The notes: generated by a model not told the origin, from the sequence alone. DNA of 39,676 bases from Bacillota bacterium (GCA_030705925.1 JAUZPM010000018.1:1-39676), one strand, 5' to 3'. Positions 15,303-23,905 are shown, counted from the stretch's first letter. A program made the numbers and translations.

Positions 15303-17552
15303 TTACCCCTCCCCGTTCATTACTTTTCCTGTATCATTTATTATGTCATTTGAATTGAACTCAATTGTTACAACACTTCCGGCTTCAACCTTACTCTTAC
15401 ACGCGGGCTGCTGGCTTACGGCTGTCGCAGAGCTGTCGTTGTCCGCACCTACCATCTTTATATTGAGTCCGTATTGTTGAAGCGATGCGGCTGCTTTATC
15501 CGGGGACATGCCCTTAACATTTGGAACTTCTATCATGTGCGAAGTCGAACCGCTATCGGTGTATACAATGATCTGACCGCCGCTGGCAAGTTTTGCTCCT
15601 GGACGCGGCACCTGTGAAACGATTGAACTGCCGCCGCCTTCGATTTTCAGCTTGTGCCCTTCTTCTCTTGCGATCTTTTGAGCTTCCGTTATAGTTTTTC
15701 CTGTAAGGTCTTTAACGTCTATTTCCATTTTCTGAAGCTCTGCCTCAGTATATTTTGGAGTTACCTGAAGATAAGGAAGAACGTCGCTCATGATTTTTCT
15801 AACGACAGGTGCAGCTATAACGCCGCCCGAAGGGTTAGGAACGTTCGGTTCATCGAACATGATCAGCATAGCGATCTGAGGATCATCAGAAGGAGCTATG
15901 CAGGCAAATGACGCGATTCTTTTATCTGCAACACCTTGGGCATTTTTTTCATCGATTTTTTCACTTGTTGCAGTCTTACCGCCTATCCTGTAACCCGCAA
16001 CATAGGCATTTTTACCTGTACCCTGTGAAACGACAGTCTCCATATAGCTGGAAATCATCTTTGAAGTCTCCGAAGATATGACTTGGCGGCGGACATTAGT
16101 ATCAAATGAATTTATCACATTTCCGTTATCGTCAACAACTTCCTTAGCGACATGCGGAGTCACGAGATATCCCCCGTTGGCGACGGCGCAAATACCAGTT
16201 ATCATTTGAATCGGCGTAACCTTAAATGTCTGCCCGAAAGCTGATACCGCGAGTGAAACGGGATTTTTCAGATTGTTCATAGAATGGAATATTCCGTTAG
16301 CCTCACCGTATAGGTCTATCCCTGTTTTTTCTCTGAAGCCAAATGCTGTTACATACTTGTAAAAGCGCTCAGGTCCTACACGTTCGCCAACTTCCATGAA
16401 GACCGGATTGCATGAATTTTGAAGTCCCTTTAAGAAATTTTCGGAACCATGCCCTCCGGCTTTCCAGCAGCCGATACGAACTCCGCTTACGATTTTATAA
16501 CCTGGGCAGAAAAACTGATCATTCTCATGAACGAGGTTTTCTTCTATAGCCATTGATGACGTGAACAGTTTAAATACTGAGCCTGGCTCATAAGTATCAG
16601 AGATGATCTTATTACGCCACATTTTCTGCCATTCTTCCTGCTGTTTTGCATTCTTTTCGTCACCGCTGAGTTTTGCAAGCTCTGCTTTAACATTTTCATC
16701 TGTTATTTCACGCGGATTATTCAGATCAAAATCCGGCTTGACAGCCATGGCAAGAATCTCTCCGGTTTTGACATTCATAATTATACCGGCCGCACGATTC
16801 TGAATATTGTAATCAACAACCGCCTGCTCCAAATGTTTTTCAAGAAAATGCTGTAAAACCTCATCTATTGTCAGCACTAAATTTTTGCCGTTTTGTGGAT
16901 CTATATAGGTTTCATACTTATAGGGCATTTCTGTCCCTTTAGCATTTTTTGCCGTTATTATTCTGCCCGGAACGCCCTTTAAATAATCCTCATAATACGC
17001 CTCAACGCCTTCGATGCCCACTCCGTCAACATTAGTAAAGCCAATCACATGTGACGCAAAATTGCCATAAGGATAATAACGTTTTGAATCCTCGATAAGA
17101 GCAACACTTGCAGTAAGCTTGTTATCTTTTATAAATGTCCTTACCTTGTCTGATTCATCCTGTTCAACCTTTTTCTTTATTACTTCGTAATAATTTTTAG
17201 CCTGTGTTTTTTTATAAATCGTGTCACGGTCTACACCAAGGATCTGAGATAAATTATCCGAGATGAGCTGAGCCTCTTTATCGTCTTTAATTGCATTAGG
17301 ACTTATGTATACGGTTTCAACCGATGCGCTTGCGGCAAGAGTTTTCATATTTCTGTCGTAAATCTTGCCCCTTTTGGGGCTTACAACTGAGTCGCGAGTC
17401 TGCTGGTCGATAGCTTTATCTTGGTAAAATTCATGATCTACCATTTGTACAACAACCAGTCTATAAATAATAGCGGGAACACATACGATAAGAAATGCAA
17501 GCATTACAATCCGCATACGTTTTTTCATGGATTTAGTTAAACTTTGGTTCAC
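15303..17552 (-). CDS. spoVD: Class B penicillin-binding protein, SpoVD type, with two PASTA domains
   Basis: Membrane-anchored transpeptidase of septal or spore cortex peptidoglycan. The 749-residue product has an N-terminal membrane helix (about 14-36), the dimerisation domain, and a transpeptidase domain with SVFK (S325-K328) and SCN (380-382). The third motif reads KTAT (526-529) instead of KTGT. Two PASTA domains follow (about 611-668 and 672-733). Two C-terminal PASTA domains are usual in division or sporulation PBPs of Gram-positives; SpoVD rather than PBP2B is my inference from the Clostridial context. The GTG start has GAGGGTG 5 bases upstream. A terminator-like hairpin lies between ftsL and this gene. 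Confidence 0.92.
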   Translation of the reverse strand: MNQSLTKSMKKRMRIVMLAFLIVCVPAIIYRLVVVQMVDHEFYQDKAIDQQTRDSVVSPKRGKIYDRNMKTLAASASVETVYISPNAIKDDKEAQLISDNLSQILGVDRDTIYKKTQAKNYYEVIKKKVEQDESDKVRTFIKDNKLTASVALIEDSKRYYPYGNFASHVIGFTNVDGVGIEGVEAYYEDYLKGVPGRIITAKNAKGTEMPYKYETYIDPQNGKNLVLTIDEVLQHFLEKHLEQAVVDYNIQNRAAGIIMNVKTGEILAMAVKPDFDLNNPREITDENVKAELAKLSGDEKNAKQQEEWQKMWRNKIISDTYEPGSVFKLFTSSMAIEENLVHENDQFFCPGYKIVSGVRIGCWKAGGHGSENFLKGLQNSCNPVFMEVGERVGPERFYKYVTAFGFREKTGIDLYGEANGIFHSMNNLKNPVSLAVSAFGQTFKVTPIQMITGICAVANGGYLVTPHVAKEVVDDNGNVINSFDTNVRRQVISSETSKMISSYMETVVSQGTGKNAYVAGYRIGGKTATSEKIDEKNAQGVADKRIASFACIAPSDDPQIAMLIMFDEPNVPNPSGGVIAAPVVRKIMSDVLPYLQVTPKYTEAELQKMEIDVKDLTGKTITEAQKIAREEGHKLKIEGGGSSIVSQVPRPGAKLASGGQIIVYTDSGSTSHMIEVPNVKGMSPDKAAASLQQYGLNIKMVGADNDSSATAVSQQPACKSKVEAGSVVTIEFNSNDIINDTGKVMNGEG

Positions 17553-17588
17553 CTTTTCACCCTCATCCGTTTCCCTATCTAAAATGGT

Positions 17589-17627
17589 AAAAATGAGAGT
17601 GAAGAATTATTTTATTCCTTACTCTCA
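17589..17627 (-). terminator. Terminator-like hairpin inside the dcw cluster, between ftsL and spoVD
   Basis: On the minus strand a stem of TGAGAGT-AAG paired with CTT-C-ACTCTCA, with further A-T pairs toward the loop, is followed by TTTTT. Only about 36 bases then remain to the spoVD start, too few for an obvious new promoter, so it is more likely an attenuator or partial terminator than a full stop. Confidence 0.55.
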
Positions 17628-17655
17628 CTTGTTGTCTATAAATTATATTTTATTG

Positions 17656-18156
17656 TTACCTTAAATATTCAAACATAGCGTCAAGTCTTCTATACAGTCC
17701 GCCTGCCATGTTCTTTAGCTTTGCGACAACGTCTTTGTTATCAGATACAACAGAATGATCTTTCCCTAAAAGGCTTATGTATTCTATCTGGTAATTTTCA
17801 GCTTTCTGCATAAAGTATTGATTTTCGGCAATGTTTTCTATGTTGGCAAGATCGATCTTTTTTTCAGCATCCAGTGAAAGCCGTTTCCCGTCGTTCTGAA
17901 CATCTTCATATTGTTTTTTTACTTTGTTAAGGTCGTTTGAAACTTCATTAAGTTCTGTAAAACTGAATATCTGCAACGAAAGAAATACAGCAATTATCGT
18001 TACAACTGTAATATTGAGAGCAGCGCTTCGCCTTTGTATCCGTGCTTTACGAATAGTAGCCATACGAAGGACATTGTTATGGCGAGCTGTTGATTTACTT
18101 TTCATCCGCTCGTCAAATAGTGACAAATCATATGCGGTATTGTCAGCGCTGTACAT
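17656..18156 (-). CDS. ftsL: FtsL-like cell division protein
   Basis: A 166-residue bitopic protein: a basic cytoplasmic N-terminus with many Arg/Lys (about 18-44), one membrane helix (about 47-66, LNITVVTIIAVFLSLQIFSF), then a coiled coil (LNEVSNDLNKVKKQYEDVQNDGKRLSL). This layout, and the place between rsmH and the class B PBP, identify it as the FtsL position of the dcw cluster; sequence conservation in FtsL is too low for more. It is longer than usual FtsL (about 100-120 residues) because of a tail after about 130. FtsL pairs with DivIC and FtsQ to activate the septal synthase. An AGGGGG site precedes the ATG. Confidence 0.85.
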   Translation of the reverse strand: MYSADNTAYDLSLFDERMKSKSTARHNNVLRMATIRKARIQRRSAALNITVVTIIAVFLSLQIFSFTELNEVSNDLNKVKKQYEDVQNDGKRLSLDAEKKIDLANIENIAENQYFMQKAENYQIEYISLLGKDHSVVSDNKDVVAKLKNMAGGLYRRLDAMFEYLR

Positions 18157-18167
18157 ATCTTTTCCCC

Positions 18168-19100
18168 CTATATTTTCTCAATAATACGAAGCTTCGCACT
18201 AGAGCTGCGAGGATTATATGAAAGTTCTTCAGCATTCGCTGTTAACGGTTTTTTCGTAATAATTTTAACTTTCGGTTTTTTCCCACAGACACAAACAGGG
18301 AAATCAGGCGGACAGGTACAACCCTTTGCATGTAAAGCAAAAGCATTTTTTATAAGTCTGTCCTCCAAAGAATGAAAAGTAATAATGGCTGCTCTTCCTC
18401 CAGGCTTTAAAATGCTCACAATGTCATCAACTGTTTTAGGGAGGATGGATAGCTCACTGTTGACTTCTATTCTGATTGCCTGAAATGAACGTTTTGCGGG
18501 ATGCCCCTGCTCGCGTTTCGCGGCGGCAGGCATTGCTGACTTTATAATATCCACAAGTTCAAGTGTGGTTTCAATAGGCTTGTCCATTCTTTTTGCTACA
18601 ATAGCTTCAGCTATTCTTCGGGCATAACGTTCTTCCCCATATTCAAATAGGATACGGGCAAGTTCACTTTCACTATATGTGTTAACTACATTACGTGCTG
18701 TTGTTAAATTGTCCTTGGACATCCTCATATCGAGTGGAGCGTCAAATCTGTATGAAAAGCCCCGTGACGCATCATCGAGCTGAAAAGATGATACTCCTAG
18801 ATCAAGTAAAACTCCGTCTACAGTACCAATTTCAAGGTCTTCAAGGACATTTTTGATGTTTGAAAAATTATTTTTAATATAAGTTACGCTGTCGCCGAAA
18901 TCCTTAAGATTCTCTCCAGCTCGCATCAGCGCGTATTCATCCTGATCGATTCCAATAAGTCTGCCAGTCGTCAGCCTTTTTGCTATTTCTTTTGAATGCC
19001 CTCCACCGCCTAGAGTACCATCGACATAAATTCCACTAGGGTTGATCGAAAGACCTTCTATACACTCGTCAAGCAGTACGGGTTTATGAATAAGTTCCAT
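18168..19100 (-). CDS. rsmH: 16S rRNA (cytosine-1402-N4)-methyltransferase RsmH
   Basis: Methylates C1402 in the decoding centre of 16S rRNA using S-adenosylmethionine (formerly MraW). The 310-residue product begins [17 protein letters not shown] and shows the SAM-binding [11 protein letters not shown] (26-36), [49 protein letters not shown] and the final [12 protein letters not shown]. The ATG at 19100 is the family start and lies 10 bases after AAAGGAG; the longer frame to 19136 overlaps mraZ and is unlikely. It is the second gene of the dcw cluster. Confidence 0.98.
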   Translation of the reverse strand: MELIHKPVLLDECIEGLSINPSGIYVDGTLGGGGHSKEIAKRLTTGRLIGIDQDEYALMRAGENLKDFGDSVTYIKNNFSNIKNVLEDLEIGTVDGVLLDLGVSSFQLDDASRGFSYRFDAPLDMRMSKDNLTTARNVVNTYSESELARILFEYGEERYARRIAEAIVAKRMDKPIETTLELVDIIKSAMPAAAKREQGHPAKRSFQAIRIEVNSELSILPKTVDDIVSILKPGGRAAIITFHSLEDRLIKNAFALHAKGCTCPPDFPVCVCGKKPKVKIITKKPLTANAEELSYNPRSSSAKLRIIEKI

Positions 19101-19125
19101 TTCCCCACCGCTCCTTTTCAAATGG

Positions 19126-19545
19126 TTAAAATCCAAGCTCTGTCATTGCATCAAGGATTGCCTCGCTTGTAAGGTTGTCCGCATTTTTATCCCATGTTGT
19201 CTTGTCCCATATCTCCACCCTTGAAGACGCCCCGATTACGACAACTTCGCGGTTTAAGTGGGCATATTTTCTGAGTGTAACGGGGATAAGAATGCGTCCC
19301 TGTGCGTCTGGTGAAACCTCTTCAGCGTTTGAAAAGAAGAAACGCTGCAAATCTCTGCCGGTGGAAAGAGGCAATGCTCTAATCTTTTCGTCAAGAAGCA
19401 GCCACTCTTTCATTGGATATACGAAAAGGCTGTTGTCAACGCCCCGCGTAACAATAAAGCTTTCTCCTAAGTCTTCACGGAATTTTCCCGGGATTATGAG
19501 TCTGCCCTTTGTGTCAATATTATGTTGATATTGGCCAAGCAGCAT
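19126..19545 (-). CDS. mraZ: Transcriptional regulator MraZ
   Basis: DNA-binding AbrB-like regulator that controls the dcw cluster, known in E. coli and other bacteria to bind repeats in its own promoter region. The 139-residue product has the duplicated double-psi motif: [14 protein letters not shown] (11-24) and [14 protein letters not shown] (80-93). The ATG at 19545 follows AAGGGGTG by 6 bases. Directly upstream are four GTGG-type repeats at 10-bp spacing just downstream of a good promoter, so autoregulation is very likely. It is the first gene of a run extending to ftsZ. Confidence 0.97.
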   Translation of the reverse strand: MLLGQYQHNIDTKGRLIIPGKFREDLGESFIVTRGVDNSLFVYPMKEWLLLDEKIRALPLSTGRDLQRFFFSNAEEVSPDAQGRILIPVTLRKYAHLNREVVVIGASSRVEIWDKTTWDKNADNLTSEAILDAMTELGF

Positions 19546-19568
19546 TACCCACACCCCTTTTTGCTTAG

Positions 19569-19608
19569 TTGTCTCCACTTAGTACCACTTTATTTCACTT
19601 TTCACCAC
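19569..19608 (-). promoter_or_regulatory. MraZ operator: four 10-bp-spaced GTGG repeats
   Basis: Reading the minus strand, decamers begin at 19608 (GTGGT), 19598 (GTGAA), 19588 (GTGGT) and 19578 (GTGGA), all in exact 10-bp register. Known MraZ sites are short TGG-containing repeats at 10-bp spacing. The second repeat is degenerate. The array lies in the predicted 5' leader right after the start of transcription, consistent with repression. Confidence 0.85.
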
Positions 19609-19616
19609 ATAAAGTT

Positions 19617-19645
19617 ATTTTAATGAACCTTAATCAACTTTTCAA
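19617..19645 (-). promoter_or_regulatory. Sigma-A promoter of the dcw cluster (mraZ)
   Basis: On the minus strand TTGAAA (19645-19640) and TAAAAT (19622-19617) are separated by 17 bases. Transcription would begin near 19610, immediately before the MraZ repeats. The rest of the gap up to the lysC terminator (19646-19775) is AT-rich and holds nothing I can assign. Confidence 0.75.
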
Positions 19646-19775
19646 GCGGTTTTTACACATTTATTATTAGATTACATAACTTTTTTTATAAAAGTGTGAG
19701 AACATATGTACTATATACTATATATAGTGTTAGTTTTCCAAATGATAATGATATTTGCTTTATTTAGGGATTACA

Positions 19776-19814
19776 TAAAAAAACACCGGCACACAATAAT
19801 ATTATGTGCCGGTG
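19776..19814 (-). terminator. Terminator of the threonine/aspartate operon (after lysC)
   Basis: On the minus strand the 10-bp stem CACCGGCACA/TGTGCCGGTG with an 11-base loop is followed by TTTTTTT. It lies about 28 bases after the lysC stop. Confidence 0.92.
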
Positions 19815-19841
19815 ACATATATTAAATTCTTTGTAAAATCC

Positions 19842-21047
19842 TTACTTTATAAACTTATCATGTATAGCTCTGACTGCAGCGTCCGCATCCCCAGCTTCTA
19901 TCAAAACAGAGACCTTGATTTCGCTTGTCGCAATCATCTGAATATTAATTCCTGCATCATACAGAGCCTCAAACATCATCGCAGCTATTCCGGGATTGTT
20001 GACCATTCCCGCTCCCACAATGGATACTTTCGCTACATTTTCATCATATTTGAACTCTCTTGCCTGAATCGAGCCTTTTAAATCATCAAGAACACTTAAT
20101 GTATCCTTCAAATGATTTTTGCTTATTGTAAAGCTTATGTCATTCTTACCGTCAGAACCAAGTGACTGGATAATAATATCAACATTGACCTTTTTCTTAG
20201 AAAGTGCAGAAAACAGTCTGAACGCAATACCCGGTTCATCCTTTACACCGAGCACCGATACGCGAATAACATCTTCGTCCTTTGCAACGCCTCTTACTAA
20301 CATTTTTTCCATACTGACAACCTCCTTGACTTTTGTGCCTGGTACTCGTTTTAAACTTGATACAACCTCAAGATTAACGCCGTATTTCTTTGCCATTTCA
20401 ACTGATCTGTTATGAAGCACCTGTGCCCCTAGAGAAGCAAGTTCAAGCATTTCATCAAACGTGATCTCATCCATTTTTACAGCTGTGGGAACCTTTCTCG
20501 GATCTGCCGTATAAACTCCGTCTACATCGGTGTATATTTGGCAAAGATCCGCGTGCATAACTGCCGCAATAGCTACAGCAGTGGTATCTGAGCCTCCACG
20601 TCCGAGAGTTGTTATATCATCATATTTGTTTATTCCCTGAAAACCAGCCGCAATAACTATATGTTTATTATCTAATTCAGCTTTCATGCGCTCAGTATCA
20701 CATTGTTTAATACGAGCGTTGCTGTATGTTGAATCGGTTTTCATTCCGATCTGCCATCCTGTAAGAGATGTAACCGGATAGCCCAGCTTTTCAATTGCCA
20801 TTGCAAGAAGAGAAATAGAAATCTGTTCTCCTGTTGAAAGCAGTACATCCATCTCTCTGCGAGAGGCATCAGGGTTGATTTCATTTGCCTTTGCAATGAG
20901 GTCGTCAGTCGTATCGCCCTGAGCAGAGACGACAACAATCACATTGTTTCCGGCGTCATACGTTTCTGTTACTATACTCGCAACGTTCATTATCCTCTCC
21001 GCGTTGGCAACAGACGAACCGCCGAATTTTTGTACGATAAGACTCAT
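19842..21047 (-). CDS. lysC: Aspartate kinase
   Basis: Phosphorylates aspartate, the first step to lysine, threonine, methionine and diaminopimelate. The 401-residue product starts MSLIVQKFGGSS; the kinase domain includes KFGGSS (7-12), STGEQIS and TTLGRGGSDTTAVA, and two ACT domains occupy about 265-401, the allosteric region. The ATG at 21047 has GGAG 6 bases upstream. It ends the pheB-hom-thrB-lysC run, suggesting this isozyme serves threonine synthesis, though feedback specificity cannot be read. The gap before it holds an unusually GC-rich block. No lysine riboswitch was seen. Confidence 0.97.
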   Translation of the reverse strand: MSLIVQKFGGSSVANAERIMNVASIVTETYDAGNNVIVVVSAQGDTTDDLIAKANEINPDASRREMDVLLSTGEQISISLLAMAIEKLGYPVTSLTGWQIGMKTDSTYSNARIKQCDTERMKAELDNKHIVIAAGFQGINKYDDITTLGRGGSDTTAVAIAAVMHADLCQIYTDVDGVYTADPRKVPTAVKMDEITFDEMLELASLGAQVLHNRSVEMAKKYGVNLEVVSSLKRVPGTKVKEVVSMEKMLVRGVAKDEDVIRVSVLGVKDEPGIAFRLFSALSKKKVNVDIIIQSLGSDGKNDISFTISKNHLKDTLSVLDDLKGSIQAREFKYDENVAKVSIVGAGMVNNPGIAAMMFEALYDAGINIQMIATSEIKVSVLIEAGDADAAVRAIHDKFIK

Positions 21048-21099
21048 ATTTTGCTCCAGTTTCCGCAACCCACAATTGTTCAAAAAATCCCCTTTTCTT

Positions 21100-21137
21100 G
21101 TGACGCGGTGCCGCACCTCACGGCGGGCGGCCTGCCG
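21100..21137. repeat. GC-rich dyad-containing block in the thrB-lysC gap
   Basis: About 38 bases here are roughly 80 percent G+C inside AT-rich surroundings, with GGTGC/GCACC flanked by GTGA/TCAC and a CGGC/GCCG dyad next to it. It is not explained by either gene. It resembles the dispersed palindromic repeats common in intergenic DNA of gut Clostridia, but one copy cannot prove that. Confidence 0.35.
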
Positions 21138-21167
21138 AATTTATTACAAAGTTTTTTAACGACGATT

Positions 21168-22052
21168 TTACAAAATCGCTGCTCCCTGATTATCAGGTCT
21201 TAACATAGCAACATTAAAAAGCGACTCGCTGTTTTTCAAAAAAGCAGACGCTTTCTGTTCAAAGCGCGTATCGTTGGACGAAACAACGGATATAATGGAA
21301 GAGCCGGCTCCGCTTAGATAGGTTGCATATGCGCCGAGATCTTTTGCCATTGATATGATATCATCTGCTCCGTGTATCAGTGGAAGACGATAAGGTTCAT
21401 GCAGTTTGTCAGAAACAGCGTATTTCAGCAGGCTATAATCTTTTTTAATAAAAGCCGACGCCGCAAGCGCAGCATGGGAAAGATTAAAGATAGTATCTTC
21501 GAGTGAAACACTTGACGGCAAGATCTTTCGAGCAAATGAAGTTTTCATTTCAAAATCCGGGACAAAAACTGCAAAATTTATCTCATCCCCGATTTCTGTT
21601 TTTATAAAATGAGTTTTGCCTTCGTCAACCGTTGAGACAGTAAATCCGCCGACTGCAGCCGGAACAACATTATCTGGATGTCCTTCTATTTCTACTGCAT
21701 GGTCGATAAGCTCCAGTTCGGTCATTGGTGAGCCGAGCAGCGCGTTAGCGCCATAAAGACCTGCTATTACACATGCCGAACTACTTCCAAGTCCTCTCGT
21801 CATAGGAATATCACTTTTTTGTATAATATGGATGCCAGTGAATTTCTTTCCGGCAACCTTATAAAAATCTTTCATCGTCTGAACAACGAGATTTTCATTT
21901 TCAGAGGTTATTTTAATTTCATCGTCTGATTCAATCAATACACTGTCCCATTCTTCCATTTCAACAGTGTTATATAAAGAAAGCGCTAAACCTATACTGT
22001 CAAAACCCGGTCCGAAATTTGCACTGGTTGCCGGCACCCGAACCTTAATCAT
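21168..22052 (-). CDS. thrB: Homoserine kinase
   Basis: GHMP-family kinase that makes O-phosphohomoserine for threonine synthase. The 294-residue product begins MIKVRVPATSANFGPGFDSIGLAL and has the GHMP ATP loop PMTRGLGSSSA (83-93), EGHPDNVVPAAVGG and the C-terminal YLSGAGSSI. Two adjacent ATG codons exist; the second (22052) is preferred because GGAGG lies only one base before the first. It follows hom by about 20 bases. Threonine synthase (thrC) is not in this window. Confidence 0.97.
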   Translation of the reverse strand: MIKVRVPATSANFGPGFDSIGLALSLYNTVEMEEWDSVLIESDDEIKITSENENLVVQTMKDFYKVAGKKFTGIHIIQKSDIPMTRGLGSSSACVIAGLYGANALLGSPMTELELIDHAVEIEGHPDNVVPAAVGGFTVSTVDEGKTHFIKTEIGDEINFAVFVPDFEMKTSFARKILPSSVSLEDTIFNLSHAALAASAFIKKDYSLLKYAVSDKLHEPYRLPLIHGADDIISMAKDLGAYATYLSGAGSSIISVVSSNDTRFEQKASAFLKNSESLFNVAMLRPDNQGAAIL

Positions 22053-22072
22053 CATTCCTCCATTTTGCTGTA

Positions 22073-23326
22073 TTACAGCACTCTTAAAGTAGAACTCTCT
22101 TTCACGCCTTTATAATTTTTTACCTTCTCAAAGAGAGTATCAAAATCGGATTGTTTCATCTCGTTTGTAAAAAATGCAAAAGTATCGTCGCCAAAATCAT
22201 GTGAATTTATTGCTCGCATCTGCGGGAATATTTCTTCACAAAGCTTTTTAACAGGCTTTATATCTTCAGCCTTAACCCTAACCATAAATGAAAATATATA
22301 ATTTCTGTAATCCTCTACAAGTTCCGGCGCCTGATCTCTAGTTGTTTCCTCCCATGAAAGATATTTTCTTGCGTGTATATGCTTTACGCAGTCAATAACG
22401 TCAGCAACGACTGCACTTGCAGTAGGAAGTTTTCCGGCGCCTTTTCCGTAAAACATAACGTCACCTGTAGCATCACCCTCAACTAGTATTCCGTTGAAAA
22501 CATCTTCAACATTTGAAAGAGGGTTTTCACTGTCAACAACAAAAGGAGCAACTATAACCGAAAGCTTCTCGTTTTTAAGTTTTTCAACACATCCAATAAG
22601 TTTTACGACAGCTCCGGCGTCCTCAGCGATTTTGACATCCGCAAGCTTTATGGAAGTAATACCCTCCGTGTGTACAAAATCAGGGTAAATATGCTTGCCA
22701 AAAGCGAGTGATGACAAAATGCAAATCTTACGGCACGCATCTTTTCCTTCAATATCAGCTGAAGGATTGCGCTCAGCATAACCCTTTTCCTGAGCTTCAG
22801 TCAAAGCGTTATCAAACGTTTTATTATTTTTTATCATTTGTGTTAATATATAATTAGTCGTACCATTTAAAATCCCGCTGATTTTCGAAAGACGATTTGC
22901 AGCAAGGCATTGGCTCATCGGTCTTATTATTGGAATCCCGCCGCCGACGCTTGCCTCAAAAAGATAGTTTAAGTTGTTTTTCTTGGCAATTGCAAGCAGT
23001 TCTCCACCCTTTTCCGCAACCACTTCTTTGTTGGAAGTTACAACGCTTTTGCCCTTTTCCAATGCCGCCTTTGTAAAATCATATGCCGGGTGGATACCTC
23101 CCATTACTTCAACGACAATAGAAATTTCCGGATCGTTTAATATTACGTTATAATCCTTGATAAACCTGTCTGAGTACGGAAGTCCCGGAAATTCTTTTAA
23201 GTCGAGTATATACTTGACATTAATTCCTTCTCCCGCCTTCACGCCTATACTATCTTTATTTTTCATTATAACTTCAAGCACGCCGGAACCAACAATACCA
23301 TGCCCTAAAACTGCGATCTGAATCAT
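22073..23326 (-). CDS. hom: Homoserine dehydrogenase with C-terminal ACT domain
   Basis: Reduces aspartate semialdehyde to homoserine with NAD(P)H. The 417-residue product has the nucleotide-binding loop GHGIVGSG (8-15), the family segments SNKEVVAEKGGELL, EASVGGGIPII, ILNGTTNYILTQM and NPSADIEGKDACRK, and an ACT domain at about 345-417 for amino-acid feedback, expected to be threonine. GGGAG precedes the ATG. It lies between the ACT protein PheB and thrB, a common Clostridial order. Confidence 0.98.
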   Translation of the reverse strand: MIQIAVLGHGIVGSGVLEVIMKNKDSIGVKAGEGINVKYILDLKEFPGLPYSDRFIKDYNVILNDPEISIVVEVMGGIHPAYDFTKAALEKGKSVVTSNKEVVAEKGGELLAIAKKNNLNYLFEASVGGGIPIIRPMSQCLAANRLSKISGILNGTTNYILTQMIKNNKTFDNALTEAQEKGYAERNPSADIEGKDACRKICILSSLAFGKHIYPDFVHTEGITSIKLADVKIAEDAGAVVKLIGCVEKLKNEKLSVIVAPFVVDSENPLSNVEDVFNGILVEGDATGDVMFYGKGAGKLPTASAVVADVIDCVKHIHARKYLSWEETTRDQAPELVEDYRNYIFSFMVRVKAEDIKPVKKLCEEIFPQMRAINSHDFGDDTFAFFTNEMKQSDFDTLFEKVKNYKGVKESSTLRVL

Positions 23327-23344
23327 ATCTAAGTTCTCCCTTCA

Positions 23345-23791
23345 TTATTCGCTTCCAACTACGGACGCTTCCAGCACTCCTGTAACAGCTCTTAGCATTT
23401 TCAGCATTTCATCTATACTGATATTCATTTTTCCCGTTTCAAATGATATGGATACCGGCGCAACGCCGTTAGACGGGATGCTTTGGTTAATCGTTAAAAT
23501 ATTGCAGCCGTTTGTCGCGAAAAAAGAAAGCATTCTGGATAAGGCACCAGTTTCATTTCTAAGAATTGCGGTAAGCGTTATTACCTTATCCTTAGTCTTT
23601 TCAAAGAATGGGAAAACAAAGTCCTTATATTTATAAAATGCGCTCCGGGAAATGCCAACTTTTTCGGCAGCCTCGTTTATAGTTCTGGCACCGCCTTTTG
23701 CAAGCAGTTCCTTGACCTCAATGACTTTCATATAAACAGGCGGTAAAACGGATGCTTCTATGAGATAATATGTTCCCTTATCACGGCTCAC
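23345..23791 (-). CDS. pheB: ACT domain protein PheB (UPF0735)
   Basis: A 148-residue protein with an N-terminal helix-turn-helix-like region containing TINEAAEKVGISRSAFYKYKD (about 37-57) and an ACT domain (about 69-140) with NETGALSRMLSFFATNGCNILTINQS. UPF0735/PheB proteins commonly head hom or phenylalanine operons and are thought to sense an amino acid; the exact role is unknown. The GTG at 23791 is chosen because GGGGG lies 7 bases upstream and it gives the usual family length; the frame to 23842 begins upstream of the predicted transcription start. It is the first gene of the operon. Confidence 0.88.
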   Translation of the reverse strand: MSRDKGTYYLIEASVLPPVYMKVIEVKELLAKGGARTINEAAEKVGISRSAFYKYKDFVFPFFEKTKDKVITLTAILRNETGALSRMLSFFATNGCNILTINQSIPSNGVAPVSISFETGKMNISIDEMLKMLRAVTGVLEASVVGSE

Positions 23792-23832
23792 AAAAAGTCC
23801 CCCATCGGTAAACATTTGTACTCGTATTAGAT

Positions 23833-23862
23833 AATATATCATATTAACTACAGCTCGGTCAA
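23833..23862 (-). promoter_or_regulatory. Candidate promoter of the pheB-hom-thrB-lysC operon
   Basis: On the minus strand TTGACC (23862-23857) and TATATT (23838-23833) are 18 bases apart. The expected start near 23826 leaves a leader of only about 35 bases, too short for a T-box or riboswitch, so control probably acts at the promoter or by enzyme feedback. Confidence 0.6.
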
Positions 23863-23905
23863 GTGTTTAAATTATTAAATAATTTTAACAATATATTGAT
23901 AAATA

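Noticed and set aside
19735-19765. Possible Fur-box-like sequence (TGATAATGATATTTG) before the lysC terminator
   Set aside because: Only one half matches the 7-1-7 pattern, and it is about 90 bases upstream of the mraZ promoter in AT-rich DNA, with no iron-related gene near.
21048-21167. Lysine riboswitch before lysC
   Set aside because: The 120-base gap is too short and lacks the conserved lysine-riboswitch core; lysC is internal to an operon.
23792-23862. T-box or other leader regulating the threonine operon
   Set aside because: The predicted leader is only about 35 bases and has no T-box sequence, specifier hairpin or antiterminator.
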